NCBI GenBank assembly: GCA_910588815.1
Contig: CAJUQY010000036.1
Span: 1 to 33,158, forward strand
Source: an uncultured Lachnospiraceae bacterium
GTDB lineage: Bacteria; Bacillota; Clostridia; Lachnospirales; Lachnospiraceae
Length of the DNA stretch: 33,158 nt
Direction of reading: 5' to 3'
The notes under the pieces: model-generated
Told to the model about the DNA's origin: nothing
What the model saw: only the letters and a program-made list of their open reading frames with translations
The model's database searches: none
Shown: piece after piece, positions 23,535 to 30,894 of the stretch
Position numbering within the stretch: position 1 is the stretch's first letter
Layout: every line of letters starts with the position of its first letter
Made by a program: the position numbers and the translations under genes

Positions 23535-24242
23535 TTATGATTTCCAGTGATCCTGCCTGCCTTCCCTGTTATTATAATACCTTCCGGGACGGTCATATCG
23601 ATCTCTTCTGCCCTCCCTCTTCAGAGAAACAACCACATGGCGGTAAGGATCCTCGCCCTCGCTTCTGGTCACCACATACCTGTCATTCTGAAGAATAGAG
23701 TGAATAATACGCCTCTCATAAGGATTCATAGGCTCCAGAGAAACGGGGTGCTTTGTTCTCTTCACCTTGGAAGCAATATTCTTTGCCAGACTTTCTAAGG
23801 TTGCCTTCCGTCTCTCTCTGTAATTCTCCATATCCAACTTAACACGGAGATATTCTTCTCTTTCTTTATTTACAATCAAGCTGACCAAATATTGAAGAGA
23901 ATCTAAGGTCTGCCCCCTTTTTCCGATCAGGACTCCCATCTCCTCACCACTCATATCAATATTCAGACATCTTTCTTCTTCATCCATGACAGAAGTGAGA
24001 GTCACTTCCATTCCCATGGCCTTAAAAATCTTGCGGAGAAAATCTTCTGCTACATCCAAATCTGTCATCATCTTTCTGGCCTTAATCACAGCGGGCTTGC
24101 TGTTAATAATGCCAAGAAATCCTGCACTGCCTTTTTCAATTACCACATAATCCAGCTTATCACTGGTGGTCTCCAGCTCAATCAAAGCTTTTGTAACCGC
24201 TTCATCCACGGTTTTTGCAGATACTTCGATATAATCACTCAT
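23535..24242 (-). CDS. khpB: Jag/KhpB-family RNA-binding protein
   Basis: RNA-binding protein encoded next to yidC in Firmicutes, associated with SpoIIIJ in Bacillus and with division and cell-wall control in streptococci. The 235-residue protein has an N-terminal Jag domain (about 1-50), a KH domain with GKRGQTLDSLQYLVS (about 107-121), and a C-terminal R3H domain with the NPYERRIIH helix and an RHVVV end. A basic, Tyr/Arg/Gly-rich tail follows (RRDRYDRPGRYYNNREGRQD). AAAGGAGACGGCTGTC precedes the ATG. Named jag in older annotation. Confidence 0.93.
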   Translation of the reverse strand: MSDYIEVSAKTVDEAVTKALIELETTSDKLDYVVIEKGSAGFLGIINSKPAVIKARKMMTDLDVAEDFLRKIFKAMGMEVTLTSVMDEEERCLNIDMSGEEMGVLIGKRGQTLDSLQYLVSLIVNKEREEYLRVKLDMENYRERRKATLESLAKNIASKVKRTKHPVSLEPMNPYERRIIHSILQNDRYVVTRSEGEDPYRHVVVSLKREGRRDRYDRPGRYYNNREGRQDHWKS

Positions 24243-24256
24243 GACAGCCGTCTCCT

Positions 24257-25489
24257 TTATTTTTTCTTACCCTTTTTCTCCTCATAATCCTGAACCATCC
24301 TGGCTCTGGATGCGATAGTTCCCATATTTTCTCTCTTCTGCTTATAATAATCCGTAGAATTGGTAAGAGGCTTCTTCTCCCTCTCCTCCTCCAGCTCTTT
24401 CTTCTTTGCGGCCACTTCTGCAGCTCTGTTGGCGCTCTTGATGGTCGCATTGGCATTGATCGGAGGAAGCCCTTTCCGTTCCCGCTTTTTATTTCTCTTT
24501 TCAATGTTGGTCTTAATCATGTCGTCGACATTGACCTTCTTCATGTACTGATTGATTCCCAGCTGCATAACCATACGGACCGTACTGCTGGCTACCCAGT
24601 AAATACCGATACCGATGGGGAACGTAATGCAGAAAAACACAGACATAATCGGCATAATCGTATTCATGGACTTCATGGCTCCGGCTCCGGGCATATCTTC
24701 ATTTTGAGCAGAAGCATTGTTTCCATTCATAGTCTTAACACTGAGCCACTGAGTAAGTCCGGCCAGAATCGGAATCAAAAGTGCAATAGATAACTTAAAA
24801 CCGGGAGCCTCCGTCAGATTCAAGCCCCCCAAAAAGGAATTAACCCCCAAAAACTTTTCGGAACTTTCCGTTATAATGTTTTCCAGACCAGGAAAAATTC
24901 CCTTCAGTTCTTCCCAGGCCGCCGCATTGAATTTTCCAAAAAGATCTACCATTTTATCGGCCACATTGTAATCTATCTTATCAATCGGCAGACTATTGGC
25001 CTTTGCAAGATCGGCAATCTTGTTGATATAATCAGGCTGCTGCATCACAGGCTCGACCACACTCATCAACATGTCTTTGATACCGCCAATGTAAGCCGGA
25101 ATCCTGTAAATAACCTGATATAAGGCAAACATAATAGGAAGCTGAATAAAGGTAGTCAGGCATCCTCCCGTGGGAGTCGCTCCATATTTGTCATAGATTG
25201 CCTGCTGTTCCACCATCATCTTCTGCTGAGTTGCCTGATCTCTTCTATCCTTGTACTTCTTCTGAAGTGCCATCAGCTCCGGCTGCATGATGGAAGTTAA
25301 CTTCATAAACCTCTGCTGCTTAATGGTAAGGGGAAGCAGTAAAAGGTTTACAATAATCGTAAAAATAATGATACACCAGGCCACATTATGAATCCCAAGC
25401 CTGTAGATCCCATCCATGATATAGCCAAGCAGTGTTGCAATCGGCCCTATAATAAATGTCGTACTTTTTGTCAATAATAGAAAATTCAA
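24257..25489 (-). CDS. yidC: Membrane protein insertase YidC/OxaA/SpoIIIJ
   Basis: Inserts and folds membrane proteins with or without SecYEG. The 410-residue protein has a long N-terminal membrane segment, the YidC core (ITIKQQRFMKLTSIMQPEL, PTGGCLTTFIQLPIMFALYQV), and a lysine-rich tail typical of Gram-positive members. A periplasmic-type loop insertion at about 175-250 separates the first two core helices. The start is TTG at 25489, with GGAGG 8 bases before it, giving MNFLLLTKSTTFIIGPIATL as in relatives. The longer ATG start at 25531 lacks a ribosome-binding site. It is not the classic short SpoIIIJ lipoprotein; no lipobox is present. Confidence 0.93.
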   Translation of the reverse strand: MNFLLLTKSTTFIIGPIATLLGYIMDGIYRLGIHNVAWCIIIFTIIVNLLLLPLTIKQQRFMKLTSIMQPELMALQKKYKDRRDQATQQKMMVEQQAIYDKYGATPTGGCLTTFIQLPIMFALYQVIYRIPAYIGGIKDMLMSVVEPVMQQPDYINKIADLAKANSLPIDKIDYNVADKMVDLFGKFNAAAWEELKGIFPGLENIITESSEKFLGVNSFLGGLNLTEAPGFKLSIALLIPILAGLTQWLSVKTMNGNNASAQNEDMPGAGAMKSMNTIMPIMSVFFCITFPIGIGIYWVASSTVRMVMQLGINQYMKKVNVDDMIKTNIEKRNKKRERKGLPPINANATIKSANRAAEVAAKKKELEEEREKKPLTNSTDYYKQKRENMGTIASRARMVQDYEEKKGKKK

Positions 25490-25549
25490 CGTTCTGACCT
25501 CCGAATCCGGCAAACCATACCATCTGTCCAACTACCGGATATTCCATAT

Positions 25550-25765
25550 TTAGGGAACAGGATCGTACCCTCCCTTTGCAAAAGGATTACATCTTAAAAT
25601 TCTTTTCGCTGCCAGAAACGAACCCTTCCACGCACCATACTTTTCCAATGCCTCGATGGCATACTGAGAACAGGTCGGAGTATAAATACAGCGGGTCCTT
25701 GTTTTCAGGCCCGAAAGATACTTCCGGTAAAAACGTATTATTCCAATCAACATTCTCTTCATCAT
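25550..25765 (-). CDS. yidD: Membrane protein insertion efficiency factor YidD
   Basis: Small membrane-associated protein that assists YidC. The 71 residues have the family pattern: an N-terminal amphipathic helix (MLIGIIRFYRKYLSGL), CIYTPTCSQYAIEALEKYGA (26-45) and RCNPFAKGGYDPVP. It lies 18 bases after rnpA and 60 before yidC, in the usual order. Two tandem ATG codons (25765 and 25762) are both possible starts. Confidence 0.95.
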   Translation of the reverse strand: MMKRMLIGIIRFYRKYLSGLKTRTRCIYTPTCSQYAIEALEKYGAWKGSFLAAKRILRCNPFAKGGYDPVP

Positions 25766-25783
25766 GGCTTTTCCGTATAAACT

Positions 25784-26119
25784 TTAAATCAAATGATGGC
25801 TTTTGAGAAGACCTAAAAGAGCCTTCTCAATTTCCTGGTAGGTTCTTCCTTTACTCTTTTCTCTGGCAATCACCACCACATCGTGTCCGCCAAACGCCTG
25901 TCCACATTTCAATCGATAGCTTTCTCTGATGAGACGTTTGATCCTGTGTCTCACCACACTGTTTCCTACCTTCTTGCTGACAGAAATTCCTACTCTGTTT
26001 TCCCCATCGTCGTCTCTTTTCTTCACATATACGACAAGATATCTGTTGGCCAGGGATTTTCCCGTCCGGTAAACAGACTGAAAATCCCTGCTTTTTTTAA
26101 GCGAATAAAATTGACTCAT
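25784..26119 (-). CDS. rnpA: Ribonuclease P protein component
   Basis: Protein subunit that helps the RNase P RNA cleave the 5' leaders of tRNA precursors. The 111-residue basic protein has the expected SLKKSRDF N-terminus, KSLANRYLVVYVKK, and the RNR-type signature RVGISVSKKVGNSVVRHRIKR (about 43-63, shown here split by function: VGNSVVRHRIKR binds RNA). The start at 26119 (ATG, MSQFYSL) fits the family; an in-frame GTG at 26137 is an alternative and no strong ribosome-binding site decides. Confidence 0.93.
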   Translation of the reverse strand: MSQFYSLKKSRDFQSVYRTGKSLANRYLVVYVKKRDDDGENRVGISVSKKVGNSVVRHRIKRLIRESYRLKCGQAFGGHDVVVIAREKSKGRTYQEIEKALLGLLKSHHLI

Positions 26120-26191
26120 CTTTTTTACACTTTTCACATGTCTAAGATTTTTACATATTCAAAATTTATGCATGTTTAAAATAAGAAGGGA

Positions 26192-26219
26192 AAACAAAAG
26201 GCCACAAATCTGCGGCCTA
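26192..26219 (-). terminator. Hairpin at the end of rpmH
   Basis: On the minus strand AGGCCGCA pairs with TGTGGCCT (8 bp, one G-U) around a GATT loop, followed by TTTGTTTT. The stem touches the rpmH stop codon. It likely reduces, rather than fully blocks, transcription into rnpA, giving more L34 than RnpA. Confidence 0.7.
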
Positions 26220-26351
26220 AGCTGATAATCTCTTTCTTCCCTTTGCTCTTCTGGCTGCCAATACTCTTCTTCCACCTTTTGTACTCATTCTTGCACGGAA
26301 GCCATGAACTCTTGCATGAGACTTCTTTTTGGGCTGAAATGTCATCTTCAT
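26217..26351 (-). CDS. rpmH: 50S ribosomal protein L34
   Basis: Forty-four residues, highly basic, of the universal L34 form: MKMTFQPKKKSHARVHGFR then RMSTKGGRRVLAARRAKGRK. It is a structural protein of the large subunit. The start is set by AAAAGGAGGTGAAAAGATT before the ATG; a longer frame upstream is not supported. First gene of the leftward unit, with its promoter at 26413-26441. Confidence 0.98.
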   Translation of the reverse strand: MKMTFQPKKKSHARVHGFRARMSTKGGRRVLAARRAKGRKRLSA

Positions 26352-26412
26352 AATCTTTTCACCTCCTTTTTCCAAATGAACCGGATAAAATCCGTAACAG
26401 AAAATCATTTCT

Positions 26413-26441
26413 ATTATATGCAATTACCGAAGTTCCGTCAA
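26413..26441 (-). promoter_or_regulatory. rpmH promoter
   Basis: On the minus strand TTGACG (26436-26441) and a perfect TATAAT (26413-26418) are 17 bases apart. It drives the rpmH-rnpA-yidD-yidC-... unit leftward from the origin. Confidence 0.9.
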
Positions 26442-26605
26442 GACAAATTTATGAAAAAAGTCCTCTCCCCATAAATTATAGAATCAGCGCTTTTTATCAA
26501 CAAAATGGGGATAAATAGTGGATAACTTTGTGATTTTCCTGTTGTTTCTTTGTGAAGAACTTTTAAAGGGCCTTATTTTTCAAGGCTTTTCCATATTACG
26601 ACAAG

Positions 26606-26614
26606 TTATTCACA
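26606..26614 (+). other. DnaA box
   Basis: TTATTCACA, fits the consensus; converges with the box at 26618-26626. Confidence 0.85.
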
Positions 26615-26617
26615 TTT

Positions 26618-26626
26618 TGTGGATAA
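26618..26626 (-). other. DnaA box
   Basis: TTATCCACA on the minus strand, perfect; in the first copy of the 21-base repeat. Confidence 0.9.
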
Positions 26627-26708
26627 CTTGTGGAAAAACCTATTATTTTCTCGTTTTATCATTTTTTATCTTTTTCGAAATCCACGTAATTTAAACAAAT
26701 CCCCATAG

Positions 26709-26717
26709 TTATCCACA
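26709..26717 (+). other. DnaA box
   Basis: TTATCCACA, perfect. Confidence 0.9.
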
Positions 26718-26731
26718 CTTTATCAACATTT

Positions 26732-26740
26732 TGTGGATAA
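26732..26740 (-). other. DnaA box
   Basis: TTATCCACA on the minus strand, perfect; in the second copy of the 21-base repeat. Confidence 0.9.
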
Positions 26741-26777
26741 CTTGTGCCTTTTCCTTTTTTCTTTTCAAATATTCTCA

Positions 26778-26806
26778 TTGAAAATTTTTTCGAATTGGTA
26801 TAGAAT
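26778..26806 (+). promoter_or_regulatory. dnaA promoter
   Basis: TTGAAA (26778-26783) and TAGAAT (26801-26806) are 17 bases apart. It lies 38 bases downstream of the last DnaA box, so DnaA could repress its own gene. Confidence 0.75.
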
Positions 26807-26873
26807 ATTAGGAGTATAAGGGGGCTTTTGCTCTCTGGAACGTTTTGTTTTTGGAAAAGGCAGGGACATAGAG

Positions 26874-28250
26874 ATGCTTCAGACAATACGGGAACACTGG
26901 GATGAAATCTTACAATTGATCAGAGACAATCACGATGTGACCTCGGCCAGCTACAATACGTGGCTCAAACCTCTCCATGCAGAATCTGTGGACGAAACAG
27001 CCCACATTGTTTCTATTGCAATTAAAAGCCCTCAATTTTATAATTCCAAATCAAACGTCATCAACCACATCACGAAAAAATATGCCAATTTTTTTCAGAT
27101 CTACATTGAGCAGGTGACAGGCTTTTCCTGTAAAGTCCATTTTTATATGCAGGAAAAACCAGGAGCTAAAAAGCCTGCAAAACCGAAGGCGGAGATCGAG
27201 GCCCCTTCCAATACTTACTTAAATCCGAAATATACATTTGACAATTTTGTGGTAGGCTCAAGCAATGAATTTGCCCATGCGACCTGCTTAGCCATCGCAG
27301 AGGCTCCCGCCACGAAATATAATCCTTTTTTCATTTATGGAAAAGCCGGACTGGGAAAGACTCATCTGATGCACTCCATCGGAAACTTCATTATTAAAAA
27401 CGATCCTTCCCAGAAGGTTCTCTATGTGACCTCCGAACAGTTTACCAACGAACTCATTGACTCTATCCGAAGTAAGAACTCAGCAACCTCCGTTCACTAC
27501 TTCAGAGAAAAGTACCGGAACAACGATGTACTGCTGATCGATGATATTCAGTTTATTATAGGAAAGGACAGTACCCAGGACGAAATTTTCCATACCTTCA
27601 ACGCTCTCCATGAATCCGGAAAACAGATCGTATTTTCCAGCGACCGTCCCCCCAGGGACTTTGAGTCTGCCCTGGATGACCGTCTGCTATCCCGTTTCAT
27701 GGCGGGTCCCATTGCCGATATCAAGCCGCCCAACTACGAGACAAGGATGGCTATCCTCAGAAAAAAAGAAGAGCTGGAGGGCTACAATGTCGACAATGAA
27801 GTGATTCACTACATCGCCAACAACATTACTACAAATATCCGGGAGCTGGAGGGAGCTTTAACCAAAGTCGTAGCCCTTTCCAGGCTGAATAATAAAGAAA
27901 TCAATCTCGCCCTGGCGGAGGAAGCCCTGAAGGATCTGATTTCTCCCAACCACGCCCAGGCAGTCACCCCTGAAGTGATTCTGGACATGGTGGCAGATCA
28001 TTATAACTGCTCTGCCTCGGACATCCTCTCCAACAAACGGCCCAAAGAAATCATTATTCCAAGGCATATGGTCATGTACCTGTGCCGGCAGATGACGGAT
28101 TCTACCCTCCAGTCCATCGGGAAGTTCCTGGGAGGAAGAGACCACTCCACCGTCAACAGCGGCATCAACAATATTCTCAAGCTGATTGATGAGGATGAAG
28201 AGATTAAAAATACCGTTGAAATATTAAAAAAGAAACTGAATTTCACGTGA
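26874..28250 (+). CDS. dnaA: Chromosomal replication initiator DnaA
   Basis: AAA+ protein that binds DnaA boxes, opens the origin and recruits the helicase. The 458-residue protein has domain I (about 1-85, helicase/partner binding), a short linker (KKPAKPKAEIE), the AAA+ domain with Walker A GKAGLGKTH (about 156-164) and Walker B LLIDDIQF (about 222-229), and domain IV with the DnaA signature GRDHSTVNSGINNI (about 421-434). GGCAGGGACATAGAG precedes the ATG. It is flanked by DnaA boxes on both sides. Confidence 0.98.
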   Translation: MLQTIREHWDEILQLIRDNHDVTSASYNTWLKPLHAESVDETAHIVSIAIKSPQFYNSKSNVINHITKKYANFFQIYIEQVTGFSCKVHFYMQEKPGAKKPAKPKAEIEAPSNTYLNPKYTFDNFVVGSSNEFAHATCLAIAEAPATKYNPFFIYGKAGLGKTHLMHSIGNFIIKNDPSQKVLYVTSEQFTNELIDSIRSKNSATSVHYFREKYRNNDVLLIDDIQFIIGKDSTQDEIFHTFNALHESGKQIVFSSDRPPRDFESALDDRLLSRFMAGPIADIKPPNYETRMAILRKKEELEGYNVDNEVIHYIANNITTNIRELEGALTKVVALSRLNNKEINLALAEEALKDLISPNHAQAVTPEVILDMVADHYNCSASDILSNKRPKEIIIPRHMVMYLCRQMTDSTLQSIGKFLGGRDHSTVNSGINNILKLIDEDEEIKNTVEILKKKLNFT

Positions 28251-28276
28251 CCTTAACGTGAGGGCAATGACTCCTT

Positions 28277-28387
28277 TGTGGATAACTGCCGGCTTTTCCA
28301 CAGGAAATAAAGAACCTTTCCACATACTTATCCAAGCCTTAAAGTCTTTGTTTCCTTGGGGTTCAGGTACTTTTCACCAAATCCACA
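28277..28387. other. oriC: oriC, downstream DnaA boxes (incC-like)
   Basis: Between dnaA and dnaN lie a perfect minus-strand box (28277-28285), TTTTCCACA with one mismatch (28294-28302), and a degenerate AAATCCACA (28379-28387) right before the DnaA-trio tract. The layout is like the B. subtilis unwinding region. Confidence 0.8.
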
Positions 28388-28391
28388 GCCC

Positions 28392-28430
28392 CTACTACTA
28401 TTACTACTAAATCATTTAATATCTTTCTGT
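28392..28430 (+). other. DnaA-trio tract and duplex unwinding element
   Basis: CTACTACTATTACTACTA (28392-28409) is six consecutive trinucleotides of the DnaA-trio type (3'-GAT/AAT on the complementary strand), directly after a DnaA box and short GC stretch. AT-rich AATCATTTAATATCTTT follows. This is where DnaA is expected to load on single strand and melt the origin. Confidence 0.8.
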
Positions 28431-28460
28431 CTTTACCAGCGAAAGGAGTTTGGCAGCCAT

Positions 28461-29558
28461 ATGAAACTTTCCTTTGAAAAATCATTCTTGTTAAACGCAA
28501 TCAATATTGTTATGAAAGCAGTCCCTGCCAGAACCACTATGCCGATTCTGGAGTGCATTCTTATAGATGCTTCCGATGAAGAAATAAAATTGACTGCCAA
28601 CGATATGGAACTCGGCATTGAGACAAAAGTAAAAGGTGCTGTCCTGGAACCGGGCAAGATTGCCATCAATGCAAAGCTTTTGTCGGAAATCGTGAGGAAG
28701 CTCCCTGACAGTCAGATTGTCATAGATGCGGATATAAACTGTAATGTGGTCATTGACTGTGAAAAATCAAGCTTTAAAATTGCCGGAAAATCTGGGGAAG
28801 AGTTTTCTTATCTGCCTTATATTGAGAAAGACCATTACATCAGCCTCTCCCAGTTCACGTTGAAGGAGATGATCAGGCAGACGATCTTTTCCATCGCCCA
28901 GGGGGAAAACAACAAGCAGATGACTGGAGAACTCTTTGAGGTGAAGGATGATTTTCTGCGGGTGATTTCTCTGGACGGCCATCGGATATCCATCCGGAAG
29001 ATAAAGTTAAAGGACCATTATGAGGATGAAAAGGTGATCGTTCCCGGAAAGACGCTCTCTGAGGTGAGCAAGATTTTGTCCGGGGATTCCGACAAAGAAA
29101 TTGTCATTTATTTTACCAACAACCATATTTTGTTTGAATTTGATGATACCATCGTGATTTCCAGACTGATCGAAGGTCAGTATTTTAATGTGGATCAGAT
29201 GCTTTCCAACGACTATGAGACAAAGATCTCCCTGAGCAAGCGGGAATTTTTGGAATCCATTGAGCGGTCTATGCTGTTGATCCGGGAAAATGACAAAAAG
29301 CCTTTGATTCTCACTGTTGGGGACAACAATATGGAGGCGGCCGTCCGGTCTGCCATCGGTTCCATGAAGGAAGAAATTCTGATTCGGAAGGAAGGAAAGG
29401 ATATTACCATCGGTTTCAATCCGAAGTTTTTGATTGACGCCCTTCGTGTGATTGACGACGAGGAGGTTGATATCTATATGGTCAATTCCAAGGCGCCCTG
29501 TTTTATTAGGGACAGCGAGGGGGCCTATATTTATCTGGTTCTTCCTGTCAACATTTAA
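28461..29558 (+). CDS. dnaN: DNA polymerase III sliding clamp (beta subunit)
   Basis: Ring-shaped processivity clamp of the replicative polymerase. At 365 residues it has the usual three-domain length. MKLSFEKSFLLNAINIVMKA opens domain I, and the C-terminus ends YIYLVLPVNI, close to the standard clamp ending (…MPVRL/I). The start at 28461 is supported by GAAAGGAG 12 bases before it; a longer frame from 28356 would run through the unwinding element and is rejected. First gene after oriC in the dnaN-yaaA-recF-gyrB-gyrA unit. Confidence 0.97.
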   Translation: MKLSFEKSFLLNAINIVMKAVPARTTMPILECILIDASDEEIKLTANDMELGIETKVKGAVLEPGKIAINAKLLSEIVRKLPDSQIVIDADINCNVVIDCEKSSFKIAGKSGEEFSYLPYIEKDHYISLSQFTLKEMIRQTIFSIAQGENNKQMTGELFEVKDDFLRVISLDGHRISIRKIKLKDHYEDEKVIVPGKTLSEVSKILSGDSDKEIVIYFTNNHILFEFDDTIVISRLIEGQYFNVDQMLSNDYETKISLSKREFLESIERSMLLIRENDKKPLILTVGDNNMEAAVRSAIGSMKEEILIRKEGKDITIGFNPKFLIDALRVIDDEEVDIYMVNSKAPCFIRDSEGAYIYLVLPVNI

Positions 29559-29569
29559 GGAGATTTTTT

Positions 29570-29779
29570 ATGGATAAGATTAAACTGAGGGAGGAATACA
29601 TCAAGCTTGGGCAGGCTCTTAAGGCAGCCAGGCTGGTTTCTTCCGGTGTAGAAGCGAAGATGATGGTTCTCGACGGAAGGGTGAAGGTCAATGGGGAAGT
29701 CTGCCTTCAGCGGGGAAAGAAGCTTGTGGGCGGAGATTCTTTTGAATTTGACGGAAACGTCGTGAGCATAGAAAATTAG
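29570..29779 (+). CDS. yaaA: S4-domain RNA-binding protein (YaaA / RlbA)
   Basis: Sixty-nine residues forming one S4 RNA-binding domain (LGQALKAARLVSSGVEAKMM, then DGRVKVNGEVCLQRGKKL). In Bacillus the equivalent YaaA (RlbA) sits between dnaN and recF and is linked to ribosome assembly. GGAGA precedes the ATG; it lies 11 bases after dnaN and 10 before recF, so it is tightly coupled. Confidence 0.93.
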   Translation: MDKIKLREEYIKLGQALKAARLVSSGVEAKMMVLDGRVKVNGEVCLQRGKKLVGGDSFEFDGNVVSIEN

Positions 29780-29789
29780 TGGTGCAGGT

Positions 29790-30875
29790 ATGTTTATAAA
29801 ATCCCTGGAGCTTAAGAATTACCGGAATTATGAAAAACTGCATATGGACTTTGATTCCGGTACCAATATCCTTTACGGAGATAACGCTCAGGGAAAAACG
29901 AATATTCTGGAATCGATCTATGTGTGTGCCACCTCCAAATCCCATAGAGGGAGTAAGGACAGGGAAATCATCCGTTTTGACAGGGAGGAATCCCATATTA
30001 AGCTTTTTGTGGATAAAAAGAGTGTGGAGACCCGCATTGACATGCACCTGAAAAAGAACAAAACCAAGGGCATTGCCATCGGCGGGCTTCCCATCCGGAA
30101 GGCCAGTGAACTTTTCGGAAATATTAACGTGGTTTTTTTCTCACCGGAGGATTTAAATATTATTAAAAACGGACCTTCGGAGAGACGGCGGTTCCTTGAT
30201 CTGGAACTGTGCCAGCTGGACAGGGTCTATACGGCAAATCTAGTCGCTTACAATAAGGTCTTAAACCAGAGAAATCGTCTTCTAAAGGAGCTTCCCTTTC
30301 GTCCGGAATACGAGGATACTCTTCCTGTCTGGGATGAACAGCTTGTGAAATACGGGCAGGAGCTGATGAGTATCAGAGAACAATTTATCTGTGAACTGAA
30401 TGAGATCATTAGGGGGAGTCACGAGCGGCTCACAGGGGGAAAAGAAGATCTGGTGATTTCCTACGAGCCGGATGTGGAAAAAGAAAATTTTTCAGAGCTC
30501 CTTCTTCTTTCCAGGGAGAAGGACAGGAAAAATAAGGTGACGGCCAGAGGACCGCATCGGGATGACATTTTGTTTTTAGTCAACGGAGTCGATATCCGTA
30601 AGTTTGGATCTCAGGGACAGCAGAGAAGCGCCGCCCTGTCGCTCAAGCTCTCGGAGATTGACATGATAAAGAAGCAGGTGAAAGATTCGCCGGTGCTTCT
30701 TTTGGATGACGTACTCTCCGAGTTGGATACCGGAAGACAGGATCATCTTTTGGAGAGTATTGAAGAGATACAGACCATTATCACCTGTACCGGCCTGGAA
30801 GATTTTGTCAACCGGCATTTTTCCGCAAATCAGGTGTTTCAGGTCATAGATGGAAAGGTTTTGAGTGAGAATTAG
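29790..30875 (+). CDS. recF: DNA replication/repair protein RecF
   Basis: SMC-like ATPase that helps load RecA at single-strand gaps. The 361-residue protein has the Walker A GDNAQGKTN (about 31-39), a signature-like region FGSQGQQRS (about 270-278, with the ABC Q/S/G signature) and Walker B LLLDDVLSELD (about 306-316). The start ATG is 10 bases after yaaA with only a weak AGGT site, consistent with translational coupling. It ends 19 bases before gyrB. Confidence 0.96.
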   Translation: MFIKSLELKNYRNYEKLHMDFDSGTNILYGDNAQGKTNILESIYVCATSKSHRGSKDREIIRFDREESHIKLFVDKKSVETRIDMHLKKNKTKGIAIGGLPIRKASELFGNINVVFFSPEDLNIIKNGPSERRRFLDLELCQLDRVYTANLVAYNKVLNQRNRLLKELPFRPEYEDTLPVWDEQLVKYGQELMSIREQFICELNEIIRGSHERLTGGKEDLVISYEPDVEKENFSELLLLSREKDRKNKVTARGPHRDDILFLVNGVDIRKFGSQGQQRSAALSLKLSEIDMIKKQVKDSPVLLLDDVLSELDTGRQDHLLESIEEIQTIITCTGLEDFVNRHFSANQVFQVIDGKVLSEN

Positions 30876-30894
30876 TGAGAACAGGAGGATACGC

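Larger units (their letters stand above)
26517..26740. other. oriC: oriC, upstream DnaA-box cluster (incAB-like)
   Basis: The 450-base rpmH-dnaA gap holds four perfect DnaA boxes (consensus TTATNCACA) and two with one mismatch (26517-26525 and 26629-26637, both minus). A 21-base exact repeat (26612-26632 and 26726-26746, 114 bases apart) carries a box in each copy, so the cluster is a duplicated module. Nothing else is seen in this gap apart from the two flanking promoters. Confidence 0.92.

Noticed and set aside
25490..25531. ATG start for yidC 42 bases upstream
   Set aside because: No ribosome-binding site, while the TTG at 25489 has GGAGG at the right distance and gives the family N-terminus.
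26659..26886. 75-codon minus-strand frame over oriC
   Set aside because: It translates DnaA boxes and the dnaA promoter and has no supporting features.
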